Shown here: one piece after another, positions 1 through 9,338 of the stretch | Numbering within the stretch: position 1 is the stretch's first letter | How the letters are laid out: the number at the start of each line of letters is the position of its first letter | NCBI RefSeq assembly: GCF_003346815.1 | Contig: NZ_CP031217.1 | Coordinates: forward strand, 186,001 to 250,000 | DNA: 64,000 nucleotides | Direction: 5' to 3' | Origin: Halarcobacter bivalviorum | GTDB lineage: Bacteria > Campylobacterota > Campylobacteria > Campylobacterales > Arcobacteraceae | The notes under the pieces: generated by a model | What the model saw: the letters and a program-made list of their open reading frames with translations, nothing else | What the model was told of the DNA's origin: nothing | Databases searched by the model: none | Translations under genes and position numbers: made by a program

Positions 1-52
1 TATTGATTTCCTCATATCTGTCTATAAATGGTCTTAGTTTATCTTGTAGCAT
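1..52 (-). CDS. prfA: Peptide chain release factor 1, N-terminal fragment
   Basis: Only the first 17 codons lie in the window; the gene continues past the left edge. The translation begins MLQDKLRPFIDRYEEIN, which matches the usual RF1 opening helix (MLxxKLxPFxxRxEEL). RF1 reads UAA and UAG stop codons and releases the peptide; its catalytic GGQ loop is outside the window. It lies downstream of rpsT on the same strand, an arrangement often seen in Campylobacterota. The call rests on a short segment plus this context. Confidence 0.7.
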   Translation of the reverse strand, partial: MLQDKLRPFIDRYEEIN

Positions 53-103
53 ATTTGTTTGTATTTATGTAATGTTATATAGACTCTAAATAAAATATTT
101 GAA

Positions 104-364
104 TTATATAGCGTTAACTTGTACTTGTAATCTTGATACTTTTCTAGCAGCAGTACCTTTTTTTAGGATACCTTTAGAAACACAATGGTGAATGTATTTA
201 TTTGCCGCTTTCATAGCTTCAACTGCTTTATCTTTATCCGCAGCTTCAATTGCAGCTACTACATTTTTAGTAACATTTTTGATTCTTGTTTTATAGAATC
301 TGTTTCTTTCAGTTCTAATTTTTGTTTGTCTTGCTCTTTTCTCAGCAGATTTATGATTTGCCAT
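104..364 (-). CDS. rpsT: 30S ribosomal protein S20
   Basis: This 86-residue basic protein has the S20 signature: a Lys/Arg-rich start ([13 protein letters not shown]), long helices, and the late segment [16 protein letters not shown]20 binds 16S rRNA early in 30S assembly. The length is normal for the family. AGAGG lies about 9 bases upstream of the ATG. It is transcribed toward prfA and divergently from glmM, so the 84-base gap to glmM must hold both promoters. Confidence 0.97.
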   Translation of the reverse strand: MANHKSAEKRARQTKIRTERNRFYKTRIKNVTKNVVAAIEAADKDKAVEAMKAANKYIHHCVSKGILKKGTAARKVSRLQVQVNAI

Positions 365-448
365 TATTATTTAACCTCTTTATAAAAATTTTAAGGATAG
401 AATAGTACCTAAATAACTTTAAAGTTAGTTTAAATTTAGGAAGATTTA
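365..448. promoter_or_regulatory. Divergent rpsT/glmM promoter region
   Basis: These 84 bases separate two divergent start codons. Ribosome-binding sequences are visible at both ends: AGAGG for rpsT and AGGAAG for glmM. A TAGAAT hexamer sits on the plus strand and could be a -10 for glmM. No clear -35 is visible. The existence of promoters here is inferred from gene orientation. Confidence 0.45.
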
Positions 449-1783
449 ATGAAACTATTTGGAACAGACGGAGTTAGAGGATTAGCTGGTGAGTTTCTTG
501 ATGCAATCACTGTATTAAAGCTTGCAAAGGCTGCTGGAATCTATTTTAGAAAGCACTCTACAACAAAAAGAATCTTAGTTGGTAAGGATACTAGAAGAAG
601 TGGATATATGATTGAAAATGCACTTGTAAGTGGTCTTACATCTGTAGGTTATGATGTAATTCAAATTGGACCTATGCCAACACCTGCAATTGCATATTTA
701 ACAGAGAGTATGAGATGTGATGCTGGTATTATGATCTCTGCTTCACATAATCCATTTGAAGATAATGGAATTAAATTCTTTGATAATCATGGAAATAAAC
801 TTGGAACAAAGTGTGAAGAGAATATTGAAAAAATATTTTTTAATGATGACCTTTTAAAAGAAGGGACAGTAACTGGGAAAAAAATAGGTTCTTCAAAGAG
901 AATTGATGATGTTATAGGACGATATATCGTTTCTATTAAAAGTTCTTTTCCTAATGATTTATCACTACGTGGTATGAGAATTGTATTAGATTGTGCGAAT
1001 GGTGCTGCTTATAAAGTTGCTCCTACAATTTTAGATGAATTAGGTGCAGATGTAATTACATTAAATGATAAACCAAATGGATATAACATAAATGATGGTT
1101 GTGGAGCTTTACATCCTGCAACAGTAGGAAAAGTTGTGAAAGAGTATAGAGCTGATATTGGTATTGCTCTGGATGGAGATGCAGATAGACTAGTTGTTAT
1201 AGATGAGGAAGGGGAAGTAGTAGATGGGGATAAACTTCTTGGAGCTCTTTGCCTTTTCCTAAAAGAAGAGAAAACTTTAAAAGGTGATGCTTGTGTAGCA
1301 ACAGTTATGTCAAACAAAGCTTTAGAAGACTTTTTAAATTCTCATGATTTAAAACTATTACGATCTAATGTTGGAGATAAAAATGTTTTAGAGCAAATGA
1401 AAGAGAATAAAGTTAATTTTGGTGGAGAACAAAGTGGACATATAATTTTCTCTGACGTAGCTAAAACAGGAGATGGCTTAGCATCAGCACTTCAAGTATT
1501 AGCTTTAATTTTAAGAAAAAAACAAAAAGCAAGTATTGCTTTAAATCCATTTGAATTATATCCTCAACTTTTAGTAAATTTAAAAGTAAATGAGAAAAAA
1601 CCTTTAGAAGAGATTGCTGGACTAGAAGAGATTTTAGAACCAATTAGAAAAAAAGGTATTAGAGATTTAATTAGATACTCAGGAACAGAAAATAAAATAA
1701 GACTTCTTTTAGAAGGTAAAGATAAAAAAGAAGTTGAAGATTCAATGAAAGTATTAAAAGAGTTTATAGAAAAAGTTTTATGA
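449..1783 (+). CDS. glmM: Phosphoglucosamine mutase
   Basis: GlmM converts glucosamine-6-phosphate to glucosamine-1-phosphate for UDP-GlcNAc, and so for peptidoglycan and LPS. The 444-residue protein has all four hexosephosphate-mutase landmarks. These are the phospho-serine loop ISASHNP (Ser99), the metal loop DGDADR, the sugar-binding loop GGEQSGH, and the C-terminal phosphate loop [10 protein letters not shown]. The FGTDGVRG start is typical of GlmM as opposed to phosphomannomutase. It overlaps lspA by 4 bases (ATGA), suggesting translational coupling. Confidence 0.96.
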   Translation: MKLFGTDGVRGLAGEFLDAITVLKLAKAAGIYFRKHSTTKRILVGKDTRRSGYMIENALVSGLTSVGYDVIQIGPMPTPAIAYLTESMRCDAGIMISASHNPFEDNGIKFFDNHGNKLGTKCEENIEKIFFNDDLLKEGTVTGKKIGSSKRIDDVIGRYIVSIKSSFPNDLSLRGMRIVLDCANGAAYKVAPTILDELGADVITLNDKPNGYNINDGCGALHPATVGKVVKEYRADIGIALDGDADRLVVIDEEGEVVDGDKLLGALCLFLKEEKTLKGDACVATVMSNKALEDFLNSHDLKLLRSNVGDKNVLEQMKENKVNFGGEQSGHIIFSDVAKTGDGLASALQVLALILRKKQKASIALNPFELYPQLLVNLKVNEKKPLEEIAGLEEILEPIRKKGIRDLIRYSGTENKIRLLLEGKDKKEVEDSMKVLKEFIEKVL

Positions 1784-2250
1784 GAAAAGAGTATAAATTA
1801 TCATTAATCATTTTTATATCTATTTTTATTTTTGACCAGTTTGTAAAATATGCTTTTGTGAACTTTTCTTGGGAAGTAGATGGTCCTTATATGTCTTTAA
1901 AATTAGCATATAACTATGGGGTTGCTTTCTCAATGTTTGCTTTTTTACAAGAGTATTTAAAGTATATTCAACTAGTAATAGCTCTTGTAGCAACAATTTA
2001 TTTAGTAAAAAATAAAGAGATTTTTTATAAATATTTTATACCAATATCAATACTTTATGCAGCAGGATTATCTAATATTTTAGATAGATTTACCTATGGA
2101 GCTGTAGTAGATTATTTTTATTGGCATTATGGTTTCGAATTTGCAATATTTAATATAGCAGATGTGATGATAAATCTTGCAGTTGCAATTATTATAATTA
2201 TGCAAATATTAGAAGCAAGAGAAGAGAAGAAAAAAAAGTCCAAATCGTAA
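1780..2250 (+). CDS. lspA: Lipoprotein signal peptidase (signal peptidase II)
   Basis: LspA is an inner-membrane aspartyl protease that cuts signal peptides from diacylglyceryl-prolipoproteins. The 156-residue protein has about four membrane segments and both catalytic aspartates: Asp111 in the [13 protein letters not shown] motif and Asp128 in FNIADVMIN. The conserved YNYGVAFS motif is also present. Its lipoprotein substrates in this window include the proteins encoded at 23255, 43028-44485 and 58547. The Lys-rich C-terminal tail is ordinary. Confidence 0.96.
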   Translation: MRKEYKLSLIIFISIFIFDQFVKYAFVNFSWEVDGPYMSLKLAYNYGVAFSMFAFLQEYLKYIQLVIALVATIYLVKNKEIFYKYFIPISILYAAGLSNILDRFTYGAVVDYFYWHYGFEFAIFNIADVMINLAVAIIIIMQILEAREEKKKKSKS

Positions 2251-2262
2251 AATTTGGGACTT
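2236..2262 (+). terminator. Hairpin after lspA
   Basis: AAGTCCAAAT (2236-2245) pairs with ATTTGGGACTT (2252-2262), with one bulge, around the lspA stop codon. An AT-rich run follows but there is no long T tract, so termination is likely weak or partial. Confidence 0.5.
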
Positions 2263-2277
2263 AAATATTTATTTAGG

Positions 2278-2283
2278 TATAAT
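2278..2283 (+). promoter_or_regulatory. Probable -10 element for the leuC-type gene
   Basis: A TATAAT hexamer lies about 30 bases upstream of the ATG at 2315. It is preceded by an AT-rich stretch and no consensus -35, as is common for sigma-70 promoters in Campylobacterota. Confidence 0.5.
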
Positions 2284-2314
2284 CCGGACAAAAATTATTA
2301 ATAATGGGGTTTTT

Positions 2315-3595
2315 ATGGGTCAGACAATAACAGAAAAAATATTTAGTGAACACGTAGGAAGAGAAGTTTACGCAGGAGAAATTGTAAGAAGTCCAATTGA
2401 TATGGTAATTGGAAATGATATTACTACTCCTATTTCTATTAGAGCATTTGAAGAAGGTGGATTTAAAGAATTAGCAAATCCAGATGGTTTTGCTATTGTT
2501 CTTGACCACTTTATTCCAGCGAAAGATATTGCATCTGCAAACCAAGCAAAAATCTCTAGAGATTTTGCAATGAAACATGATTTAAAACATTTCTTTGATG
2601 AAAAAGATATGGGTATTGAGCATGCATTATTACCAGAGAAAGGTTTAGTATTACCAGGTGATGTAATTATTGGTGCAGATTCACATACATGTACACATGG
2701 TGGTCTTGGAGCATTCTCTACAGGTATGGGTTCTACTGATATTTCATTTGGAATGATTACTGGTGGAAACTGGTTTAAAGTTCCTGAATCAATCAAAGTT
2801 GTTATGACTGGAAAACCGACTGAATATGTATCTGGAAAAGATATTATCTTAGAAGTAATTAGAATGTTAGGTGTTGATGGAGCACTTTATCAAACATTAG
2901 AATTTACTGGTGATACAGTACAATATTTATCTATGGATGATAGATTCTCTATTTGTAATATGGCTATTGAAGCTGGAGCAAAAAATGGTATTTTTGCTTA
3001 TGATGAAATTACAGAAGAATTTTTAAAGAGAACTGCTGAATTAAATGATGGTTTAAGAGCTGAACCAAAAATTCACTACTCTGATGAAGATGCTAACTAT
3101 ACTAAAGTTATTGAAATTGATGTAGCAAATTTAGAGCCAGTTATTGCATATCCATTTTTACCAGATAATGGACATTCTGTTTCTCAAGCAGTTGCTGATG
3201 AAATCCGTGTTGACCAAGTATTTATAGGTTCTTGTACAAATGGAAGATTATCTGACTTTAAAGTAGCAGCAGAAATTATGAAGGGCAAAAAAGTTGCAAG
3301 ACATGTAAGAATGATTTTAACTCCAGGTACTCAAAAAATTCTTAGAGATGCAACAAAAGCAGGATATATTGATATCTTAGTAGATGCTGGTGCTGTTGTA
3401 TCAAATCCAACTTGTGGAGCATGTTTAGGTGGATATATGGGAATCTTAGGAGATAATGAAGTATGTATCTCTACTACAAATAGAAACTTTGTTGGAAGAA
3501 TGGGATCTAGATCATCTAAAATCTATTTAGCAAATAGTGCAGTTGCTGCTGCATCTGCAATCTCTGGATATATTACTGACCCAAGAGGTTTATAA
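2315..3595 (+). CDS. leuC: 3-Isopropylmalate dehydratase, large subunit (aconitase superfamily)
   Basis: It isomerises 2-isopropylmalate to 3-isopropylmalate in leucine synthesis, together with a LeuD small subunit that is not in this window. The 426-residue protein carries the three [4Fe-4S] cysteines Cys307 (GSCTNGR), Cys367 and Cys370 (NPTCGACLGG), plus GADSHTCTHGG. The length matches the short LeuC/homoaconitase-like clade rather than the about 466-residue E. coli form, so homoaconitase or a related dehydratase cannot be excluded. mobA starts 3 bases downstream. Confidence 0.88.
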   Translation: MGQTITEKIFSEHVGREVYAGEIVRSPIDMVIGNDITTPISIRAFEEGGFKELANPDGFAIVLDHFIPAKDIASANQAKISRDFAMKHDLKHFFDEKDMGIEHALLPEKGLVLPGDVIIGADSHTCTHGGLGAFSTGMGSTDISFGMITGGNWFKVPESIKVVMTGKPTEYVSGKDIILEVIRMLGVDGALYQTLEFTGDTVQYLSMDDRFSICNMAIEAGAKNGIFAYDEITEEFLKRTAELNDGLRAEPKIHYSDEDANYTKVIEIDVANLEPVIAYPFLPDNGHSVSQAVADEIRVDQVFIGSCTNGRLSDFKVAAEIMKGKKVARHVRMILTPGTQKILRDATKAGYIDILVDAGAVVSNPTCGACLGGYMGILGDNEVCISTTNRNFVGRMGSRSSKIYLANSAVAAASAISGYITDPRGL

Positions 3596-3597
3596 AA

Positions 3598-4179
3598 ATG
3601 AACACTTCACCACTTGATATACCTTGTGTTATTCTTTGTGGTGGTAAAAGTTCAAGAATGGGAGAAGATAAAGCTCTTCTTCCTTTTGATTCTTCAAAAA
3701 CACTTACTCAATACCAATTTGATAAATTAAAAAAGATTTTTAAAAAAGTATATCTTTCTTCTAAAGATAATAAATTTGATTTTATAAATAAAGAGCAATT
3801 AATAATTGATGATTCAGATATTTATTCTCCTATTATTGCCTTAAATTCTATTTTTACAAGTTTAAATGATAAGAATATTTTTATTATAACTGTTGATACT
3901 CCTTTAATAAAACTTGATTCAATTAAGAAACTAATTTCTTCACATAATAGTTATGATATTACTGTTGCAAAAACACATAGGATTCATAACCTTTGTGGTA
4001 TATATAATAGAGAAAAATCTTTATTAGTTATAGATAAAATGCTTAGTGAAGATTTTCATAAAGTAGGCTTTTTATTAAAAGAGTTAAATACTCAATATAT
4101 AAACTTTTCTAATGAAGATGAGTTCATAAATTTAAATGATAAAAATGAGTATAAAAAAGCTTTATCAATTATAAGTTAA
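3598..4179 (+). CDS. mobA: Molybdenum cofactor guanylyltransferase
   Basis: MobA attaches GMP to molybdopterin to form the guanine dinucleotide cofactor used by DMSO-reductase-family enzymes such as nitrate reductase and formate dehydrogenase. The 193-residue nucleotidyltransferase opens with the NTP loop VILCGGKSSRMGEDKALLPF and has a metal-binding TVDTPL motif. It lies 3 bases after the leuC-type gene, so the two are probably cotranscribed although their pathways are unrelated. Confidence 0.9.
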   Translation: MNTSPLDIPCVILCGGKSSRMGEDKALLPFDSSKTLTQYQFDKLKKIFKKVYLSSKDNKFDFINKEQLIIDDSDIYSPIIALNSIFTSLNDKNIFIITVDTPLIKLDSIKKLISSHNSYDITVAKTHRIHNLCGIYNREKSLLVIDKMLSEDFHKVGFLLKELNTQYINFSNEDEFINLNDKNEYKKALSIIS

Positions 4180-4280
4180 ATTAATAATAAATATTACTCA
4201 TTTCAGAAATATATAAGTTTCGTATTATTTAATTTTTGATACTCTTACATATAAATTATACTTATAATAAGGATATTAGT

Positions 4281-5750
4281 ATGTCTAATAATACTGAGTT
4301 AAAAGAAGCCTTGAATATAATCGATAAAGAGCTGAAAAACAAGGGTCTTTCAAGAAGGGAAGCATTAAAATTAGCAGGAATAGGTTCTGCTTCATTTTTA
4401 ATGGGAAGTAGTGAGCTTGAAGCAGCTACAGTTGCAAATGCAAGTGATGTTAAAGCAAAAATTTTAATTATTGGTGGAGGTCTTGCTGGAATTGCAACAG
4501 CAGCAAGATTATCAAGTAGTTTATCAAATCCAGATATAACAGTAATAGAACCAAATCCTAAGTCTGTTTCATATCAACCAGGTAATACTTTAATTGCAGC
4601 AGGTATTTATACAAAAGATGATGTTATGTATGATACAAAAGATTTTGTACCAAATGGAGTTACTGTAATCAAAGATAGAGCAGTTGAATTTGATCCAGAA
4701 AACAATAAAGTAAAAACAGAAAATGGTGAAACTTTAGATTATGACTATATGGTTATTGCAGCAGGATTAAAATTAGATTTTGGAAAAATCCAAGGATTAG
4801 AAGAGATAGGAGAACTTACAACATTAGGTGATTCAAGTAAACTTATTTCAAAATTAAAAGATAGTGGTGTTTGTTCTATTTACTCAACAGATGGGGCAGT
4901 AGCTACTTGGGAAAATATGCAAAAACTTGTACAAGATGCAAAAGCTGGTAAGAAAGTAAATGCAGTATTTACTCATCCTAATACACCAATAAAATGTGGT
5001 GGAGCACCTAAAAAAATTATGTATCTTACAAATTCTAGATTAGAAGAAGCTGGTGCAAGACAAAATGCTGAACTTACTTTCTATCCAAATGGTGGAAACA
5101 TGTTTGGAGTAAAAGAGTATCATGAAGCTATTTTAAAACAGTTTGAAGTAAGAGATTTTAAATGGCATTATAATCATAATCTAGTAGGAGTTGATTTAGA
5201 GAAAAAAATTGCAACTTTTGATAACTTCTGGGATGAAAAAGGTGAATATGATGCTGATTTAGGAGAATATGATATTGTAACTAAACATAAAGATGTTGAA
5301 GTTGAATATGACTTTTTACATATAACTCCACCAATGAAAGCTCCAGATGAAATTGGAAAATCTGCAATTGGTTCAGGAAAAGGTTGGGTTCCTGTAAATA
5401 AAGAGACATTACAACATATTAAATATAAGAATATCTTTTCATTAGGAGATATTGCGGCTGTACCTATGGGAAAAACTGGTGGAAGTGTAAGAAAACAATA
5501 TAAAGTATTAGTTGATAACTTAATCTCTGCAATGGAGGGTAAAGAGTTAAAAGCTAAATATGAAGGATATACTGTTTGTCCATTAATTACTGATATTGGA
5601 AAAGTTATGCTTGCAGAATTTGATTGGAGTAAAAAACCAACACCTTCTTTCCCACTAGATCCAACAGTAGAGAGATATGTTTGGTGGTTATTAAAAGTAT
5701 ATATGTTAAAACCAATGACTCAATATGGATTATTAGCAGGAAGAGCATAA
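4281..5750 (+). CDS. Tat-exported FAD oxidoreductase, sulfide:quinone / flavocytochrome c type (copy 1)
   Basis: The start at 4281 is chosen because AAGGA lies just upstream and it gives the protein a normal N-terminus; an in-frame ATG at 4236 has no such signal. The 489-residue protein has a twin-arginine motif (GLSRREALKLAG, Arg25-Arg26), then the FAD dinucleotide fold (IIGGGLAG, near residues 63-70). Cys239 lies in TPIKCGGAPKK, where SQR/FCSD enzymes place a redox-active cysteine. A hydrophobic C-terminal stretch may bind the membrane. Expected role: oxidation of sulfide or another reduced sulfur compound, with electrons to quinone or a cytochrome. A close paralogue lies at 6186 and rhodaneses follow. 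The substrate is inferred. Confidence 0.8.
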   Translation: MSNNTELKEALNIIDKELKNKGLSRREALKLAGIGSASFLMGSSELEAATVANASDVKAKILIIGGGLAGIATAARLSSSLSNPDITVIEPNPKSVSYQPGNTLIAAGIYTKDDVMYDTKDFVPNGVTVIKDRAVEFDPENNKVKTENGETLDYDYMVIAAGLKLDFGKIQGLEEIGELTTLGDSSKLISKLKDSGVCSIYSTDGAVATWENMQKLVQDAKAGKKVNAVFTHPNTPIKCGGAPKKIMYLTNSRLEEAGARQNAELTFYPNGGNMFGVKEYHEAILKQFEVRDFKWHYNHNLVGVDLEKKIATFDNFWDEKGEYDADLGEYDIVTKHKDVEVEYDFLHITPPMKAPDEIGKSAIGSGKGWVPVNKETLQHIKYKNIFSLGDIAAVPMGKTGGSVRKQYKVLVDNLISAMEGKELKAKYEGYTVCPLITDIGKVMLAEFDWSKKPTPSFPLDPTVERYVWWLLKVYMLKPMTQYGLLAGRA

Positions 5751-5752
5751 TA

Positions 5753-5986
5753 GTGAAAAGAGAGATTAGCTTTATTCTTATTATATTTCTTATATTAACA
5801 TTAGGAATGCATTATAATGAATTTCTAATCTCTCCTCTTCTTCATATACAAAATCTATCAACTGCAGGAGCTTATGGCTTTGACTCTTTTCACCCTTTAA
5901 TATTTACATTATTAGTATATTTAATACTACTTATCCCAAGAACTATATTTAAAATAATTAGAAAAGTAAAACAAAAAAATAACTAA
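5753..5986 (+). CDS. Small membrane protein of unknown function
   Basis: The GTG start at 5753 follows the preceding stop codon by 2 bases and gives 77 residues. There are two hydrophobic segments, near residues 5-22 and 47-66, joined by a short loop containing LSTAGAYGFDSFHP, and a Lys-rich tail. No known domain is recognised. The tight spacing suggests it is cotranscribed and translationally coupled with the upstream flavoprotein, so it could be a membrane anchor or quinone-side partner; that is inference only. Confidence 0.6.
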   Translation: MKREISFILIIFLILTLGMHYNEFLISPLLHIQNLSTAGAYGFDSFHPLIFTLLVYLILLIPRTIFKIIRKVKQKNN

Positions 5987-6035
5987 TATAACTTTTGATT
6001 ATATTATTTATAATAAAAAATAATTCTTACTAGAT

Positions 6036-6070
6036 ACCATAAAAAGGTGTTTTTTGTAACATTTTATGGT
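6036..6070. repeat. Inverted repeat upstream of the second flavoprotein gene
   Basis: ACCATAAAA (6036-6044) and TTTTATGGT (6062-6070) form a perfect 9-base inverted repeat with a 17-base spacer, about 115 bases before the ATG at 6186. It could be an operator or a weak terminator for the upstream unit. Confidence 0.45.
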
Positions 6071-6185
6071 CAATAACAATAAAAAAATAATATTTTTTAA
6101 AAAAAATGAATATCAATTCAAAATTATCAATATAATTAATATTAAAGAGTATATAATATTTATATATTCATTGAAGGAGAAAGAA

Positions 6186-7649
6186 ATGGATAAAAAAGAT
6201 TTACTTAATGAGTTTGAAAAAGAACTGATTAAAAATGGGATATCAAGAAGAGATGCTTTAAAATTAATGGGATTAGGAACTGCAAGTGCAGCTTTATTAA
6301 ATCCAATTGAATCTAAAGCCTCTGAAGCAAAAGCAAGTGATGTTAAAGCAAAGGTTGTAATAGTTGGTGGTGGATTATCAGGAATCTCAACAGCTGCAAG
6401 ATTAATGAATTCATTAAGTAATCCAGATGTTACAGTAATAGAGCCAAGTGATGTGTCTGTTTCATATCAACCTGGGAATACTTTTATTGGTGCAGGAGTA
6501 TATGAAAAAAAAGATGTAATGTATAATTTAAAAGATTTTATTCCTCAAGGAGTAAAACTTATTAAAGACAAAGCTATTGAATTTGACCCTGAAAATAATA
6601 GTTTAACAATTTCAAGTGGAGAAAAAATTACTTATGACTTTTTAGTTGTGGCAGCAGGGTTAACTTTAGATTTTGGGAAGATCAAAGGTTTAGAAGAGCT
6701 TGGTGATACATATACCATGGATGAAAAAAGTAAAATCAAAGAGTTATTTGATGGTACAGGAGTTAGTACAGTATATAATACTGATGCAGCTGTTTATACT
6801 TGGAAAAATATGCAAGCAACAATAGAAGAAGCTAAAAAAGGTAAAAAGTTAAATGCTATTTTTTCTCATCCCGATACTGCAATTAAATGTGGAGGGGCTC
6901 CTAAAAAGATGATGTATCTTATGGATGCAAGATTAAATGAAGCAGGAAAAGAAGTAAGAGCAAATGTAGATATGACTTTTTATCCAAATTCTACAAAGCT
7001 ATTTTCTGTAAAAGAGTATGCAGATGCAATTCAAAAACAATATGAAGATAGAAATATGAAGTGGAAGTTTGCACATAATCTAAAAGAAGTTGATATAAAA
7101 AATAAAATTGCAACTTTTGAAAACTTTTGGGATGAAAAAGGGGATTGGGACCCTGATTTACAAGAGTATGATTTAGTAAGAAAAACTAAAAAAGTTGAAG
7201 TAAATTTTGATTTCTTACATGTAGCTCCTCCAATGAAAGCTCCAGATGAGATAGGAAAATCTTCAATTGGTTCAGGAAAAGGTTGGGTTCCTGTAAATAA
7301 AGAAACTCTTCAACATGTAAAATATAAAAATATCTTCTCTTTAGGAGATATAGCAGCAGTTCCATTAGGTAAAACGGGTGGAAGTGTAAGAAAACAATAT
7401 AAAGTGGTTGTTGATAACTTAATCTCTGCAATGGAAGGAAAAGAGTTAAAAGCTAAATATGATGGATATACTGTATGTCCAATTATTACAGGAATTGGAA
7501 CTGTAATGTTAGCTGAATTTGATTGGAGTATGAAACCAACTCCATCTTTCCCTCTTGACCCAACAAAAGAGAGATATATCTGGTGGTTATTAAAAGCATA
7601 TATTCTAAAACCAATGACACAGTATGGAATGTTGTCAGGTAGAGCTTAA
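6186..7649 (+). CDS. Tat-exported FAD oxidoreductase, sulfide:quinone / flavocytochrome c type (copy 2)
   Basis: The start at 6186 is set by AAGGAG 7 bases upstream and by alignment with the paralogue at 4281; an in-frame upstream ATG would add 40 low-complexity residues. The 487-residue protein has a Tat motif (ISRRDALKLMG), the FAD fold (IVGGGLSG) and the conserved cysteine Cys235 (AIKCGGAPKK). Long stretches are nearly identical to copy 1, especially the last 150 residues, which points to tandem duplication. The first rhodanese gene follows 19 bases downstream, so the pair likely works on periplasmic sulfur. The substrate is not proven by sequence. Confidence 0.8.
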   Translation: MDKKDLLNEFEKELIKNGISRRDALKLMGLGTASAALLNPIESKASEAKASDVKAKVVIVGGGLSGISTAARLMNSLSNPDVTVIEPSDVSVSYQPGNTFIGAGVYEKKDVMYNLKDFIPQGVKLIKDKAIEFDPENNSLTISSGEKITYDFLVVAAGLTLDFGKIKGLEELGDTYTMDEKSKIKELFDGTGVSTVYNTDAAVYTWKNMQATIEEAKKGKKLNAIFSHPDTAIKCGGAPKKMMYLMDARLNEAGKEVRANVDMTFYPNSTKLFSVKEYADAIQKQYEDRNMKWKFAHNLKEVDIKNKIATFENFWDEKGDWDPDLQEYDLVRKTKKVEVNFDFLHVAPPMKAPDEIGKSSIGSGKGWVPVNKETLQHVKYKNIFSLGDIAAVPLGKTGGSVRKQYKVVVDNLISAMEGKELKAKYDGYTVCPIITGIGTVMLAEFDWSMKPTPSFPLDPTKERYIWWLLKAYILKPMTQYGMLSGRA

Positions 7650-7668
7650 TTTAAAAAAGGAGAAGAAA

Positions 7669-8862
7669 ATGAAAGTAAAAAATGTATTAAAAAGTTTAGT
7701 AGTTGTAGGTTTACTTACAAGTAGTGCATATGCAAATGAGCCTGGAAATTTAATTAAGCCAAGCCCAAAAGTTGAATCAATGATTAAAAAGTTTAATCTT
7801 GAAGTAGTTGATTATAATTATGCAAAAGCAAAAGTAGGAAAAGGAACTCACAATGGAGCAAAAGCAATCTTTGTTGATGCTAGACCTTCTAAGATGTTCA
7901 AAGTAGGAACTATTCCTTCTTCTATAAATATTCCAGATACTGATTATGAGAAGTATGTAGGACAATTAAAAGATACACCAAAAAATAAAGAAATTTTAGT
8001 ATTTTGTGGTGGGTGGAATTGTGGTAAATCTCCAAAAGTAGCTAATATGCTAAAAAAAGATGGTTTTACAAATGTTAAATTATATCAAGCAGGTGAACCT
8101 GAATGGGCAAAAAGAAACTATCAAGAAGTTGATTTAGTTGTAGCTCAAGCAGCACAAGTTAATAATAGTGCAGTATTAATTGATGCAAGACCATATAAAA
8201 TGTTTTTAACAGAGACAATTGCAGGTTCAATCTCTATTCCTGATACAGAAGTAGAAAAATTAAAAGGAAGATTTCCAGTTCATCAAAATGAAAAAATCAT
8301 TGTTTATTGTGGTGGATTTAAATGTGTTAAATCTCACAATGTTGCTAAAAAACTTATTTCTATGGGATATAGAGATGTAAATGTATTTGCAGGTGGATTA
8401 CCAGAGTGGAAAAAAGCTGGTTTAAGTACAACTAAAAGTGCTGCAAAAGTAGATACAAAAAAAGTTTCTAATAAACCTACAATGAGTAAAAATGGGGCTA
8501 AATTAGGTGTTGATGAAGGAAGTATTAATGGAGAATGGTTAAACTCTTTAATTAAAGAGGATAAAGTACCTGCATTTATCCAAATTGTTGATGTAACTGA
8601 CCCAAGTGAGTTTAAAAATGGACATATCAAGGGTGCTATAAATATTCCTGCAGAAAAGTTATCAGCAAAAGAGCTTTTTGAAAAGCTTCCAAAAGGAAAA
8701 ACAGTAGTATTTAACTGTACAGCTGGTGGAAGATCAATTGAAGCATGGACAAAATTAAAAGATGCAAAACTTGATATTAGTGAAGTTTTCTATTTTGATG
8801 CAAATGTTGATTGTAAAGGAAACTCTTGTAAAATTGAAGTAAATGAGGCTTTAGGTATTTAA
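7669..8862 (+). CDS. Exported three-domain rhodanese
   Basis: The start at 7669 follows AAGGAGAAG and begins a clear signal peptide (MKVKNVLKSLVVVGLLTSSAYA). Three rhodanese-like domains follow in the 397-residue protein. Active-site loops are CGGWNCGKS in the first, CGGFKCVKS in the second and NCTAGGRS in the third. The first two have an extra cysteine five residues before the second one, unlike the classic CRxGxR loop. A C-terminal CKGNSC pair is shared with the rhodanese at 12836. It is probably a periplasmic sulfane-sulfur carrier acting with the upstream flavoprotein. Confidence 0.85.
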   Translation: MKVKNVLKSLVVVGLLTSSAYANEPGNLIKPSPKVESMIKKFNLEVVDYNYAKAKVGKGTHNGAKAIFVDARPSKMFKVGTIPSSINIPDTDYEKYVGQLKDTPKNKEILVFCGGWNCGKSPKVANMLKKDGFTNVKLYQAGEPEWAKRNYQEVDLVVAQAAQVNNSAVLIDARPYKMFLTETIAGSISIPDTEVEKLKGRFPVHQNEKIIVYCGGFKCVKSHNVAKKLISMGYRDVNVFAGGLPEWKKAGLSTTKSAAKVDTKKVSNKPTMSKNGAKLGVDEGSINGEWLNSLIKEDKVPAFIQIVDVTDPSEFKNGHIKGAINIPAEKLSAKELFEKLPKGKTVVFNCTAGGRSIEAWTKLKDAKLDISEVFYFDANVDCKGNSCKIEVNEALGI

Positions 8863-8887
8863 TACCTTTAGCTTTATTTTAAAGATA

Positions 8888-8923
8888 AAAAAAGGGGAAG
8901 AAAATTAATTCTTCCCCTTTTTT
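8888..8923. terminator. Strong bidirectional terminator
   Basis: A perfect 15-base inverted repeat (arms 8888-8902 and 8909-8923) has a GGGGAAG core, an A run on one side and a T run on the other. It sits between the convergent rhodanese and rplT genes and can terminate both strands. Confidence 0.92.
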
Positions 8924-8943
8924 ATATTTAGCAAATTTATTAA

Positions 8944-9303
8944 TTATGCTGCTAATGCTTCTTTTGCTTTTACAACTAATGCTGTAAATGCTTGAGCATC
9001 ATTCATAGCCATGTCAGCTAAGATTTTTCTATCTAACTCAATGTTAGCTAGTTTTAATCCATTCATGAATCTTGAGTAGTTAATATCATTTAATCTACAA
9101 GCAGCATTGATTCTTACGATCCAAAGCTTTCTAATATCTCTTTTCTTTTGTCTTCTATCTCTATAAGCATATACTAAAGAGTGTTCTAATTGCTCTTTTG
9201 CTTTTCTAAAGTGTTTTCTTCTTCCTGAGAAAAATCCTCTAGCTTGCTTTAAAACTTTTTTATGTCTTCTTCTTCTAACTACACCAGTTTTTACTCTAGG
9301 CAT
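8944..9303 (-). CDS. rplT: 50S ribosomal protein L20
   Basis: This 119-residue basic protein begins [19 protein letters not shown] and contains [15 protein letters not shown] and the INAACR segment, all diagnostic of L20. L20 binds 23S rRNA during early 50S assembly and, in several bacteria, represses its own operon by binding mRNA. The RBS AAAGGAAA lies just before the ATG. It is the last gene of thrS-infC-rpmI-rplT and is separated from rpmI by a structured 112-base spacer. Confidence 0.97.
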   Translation of the reverse strand: MPRVKTGVVRRRRHKKVLKQARGFFSGRRKHFRKAKEQLEHSLVYAYRDRRQKKRDIRKLWIVRINAACRLNDINYSRFMNGLKLANIELDRKILADMAMNDAQAFTALVVKAKEALAA

Positions 9304-9338
9304 ATTTTTCCTTTCTTTACTCTATTTTTTAATAGGTG

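Noticed and set aside
6066-6185. A longer start for the second flavoprotein
   Set aside because: The extra 40 residues are low-complexity and lack an RBS; the 6186 start has AAGGAG and aligns with its paralogue.
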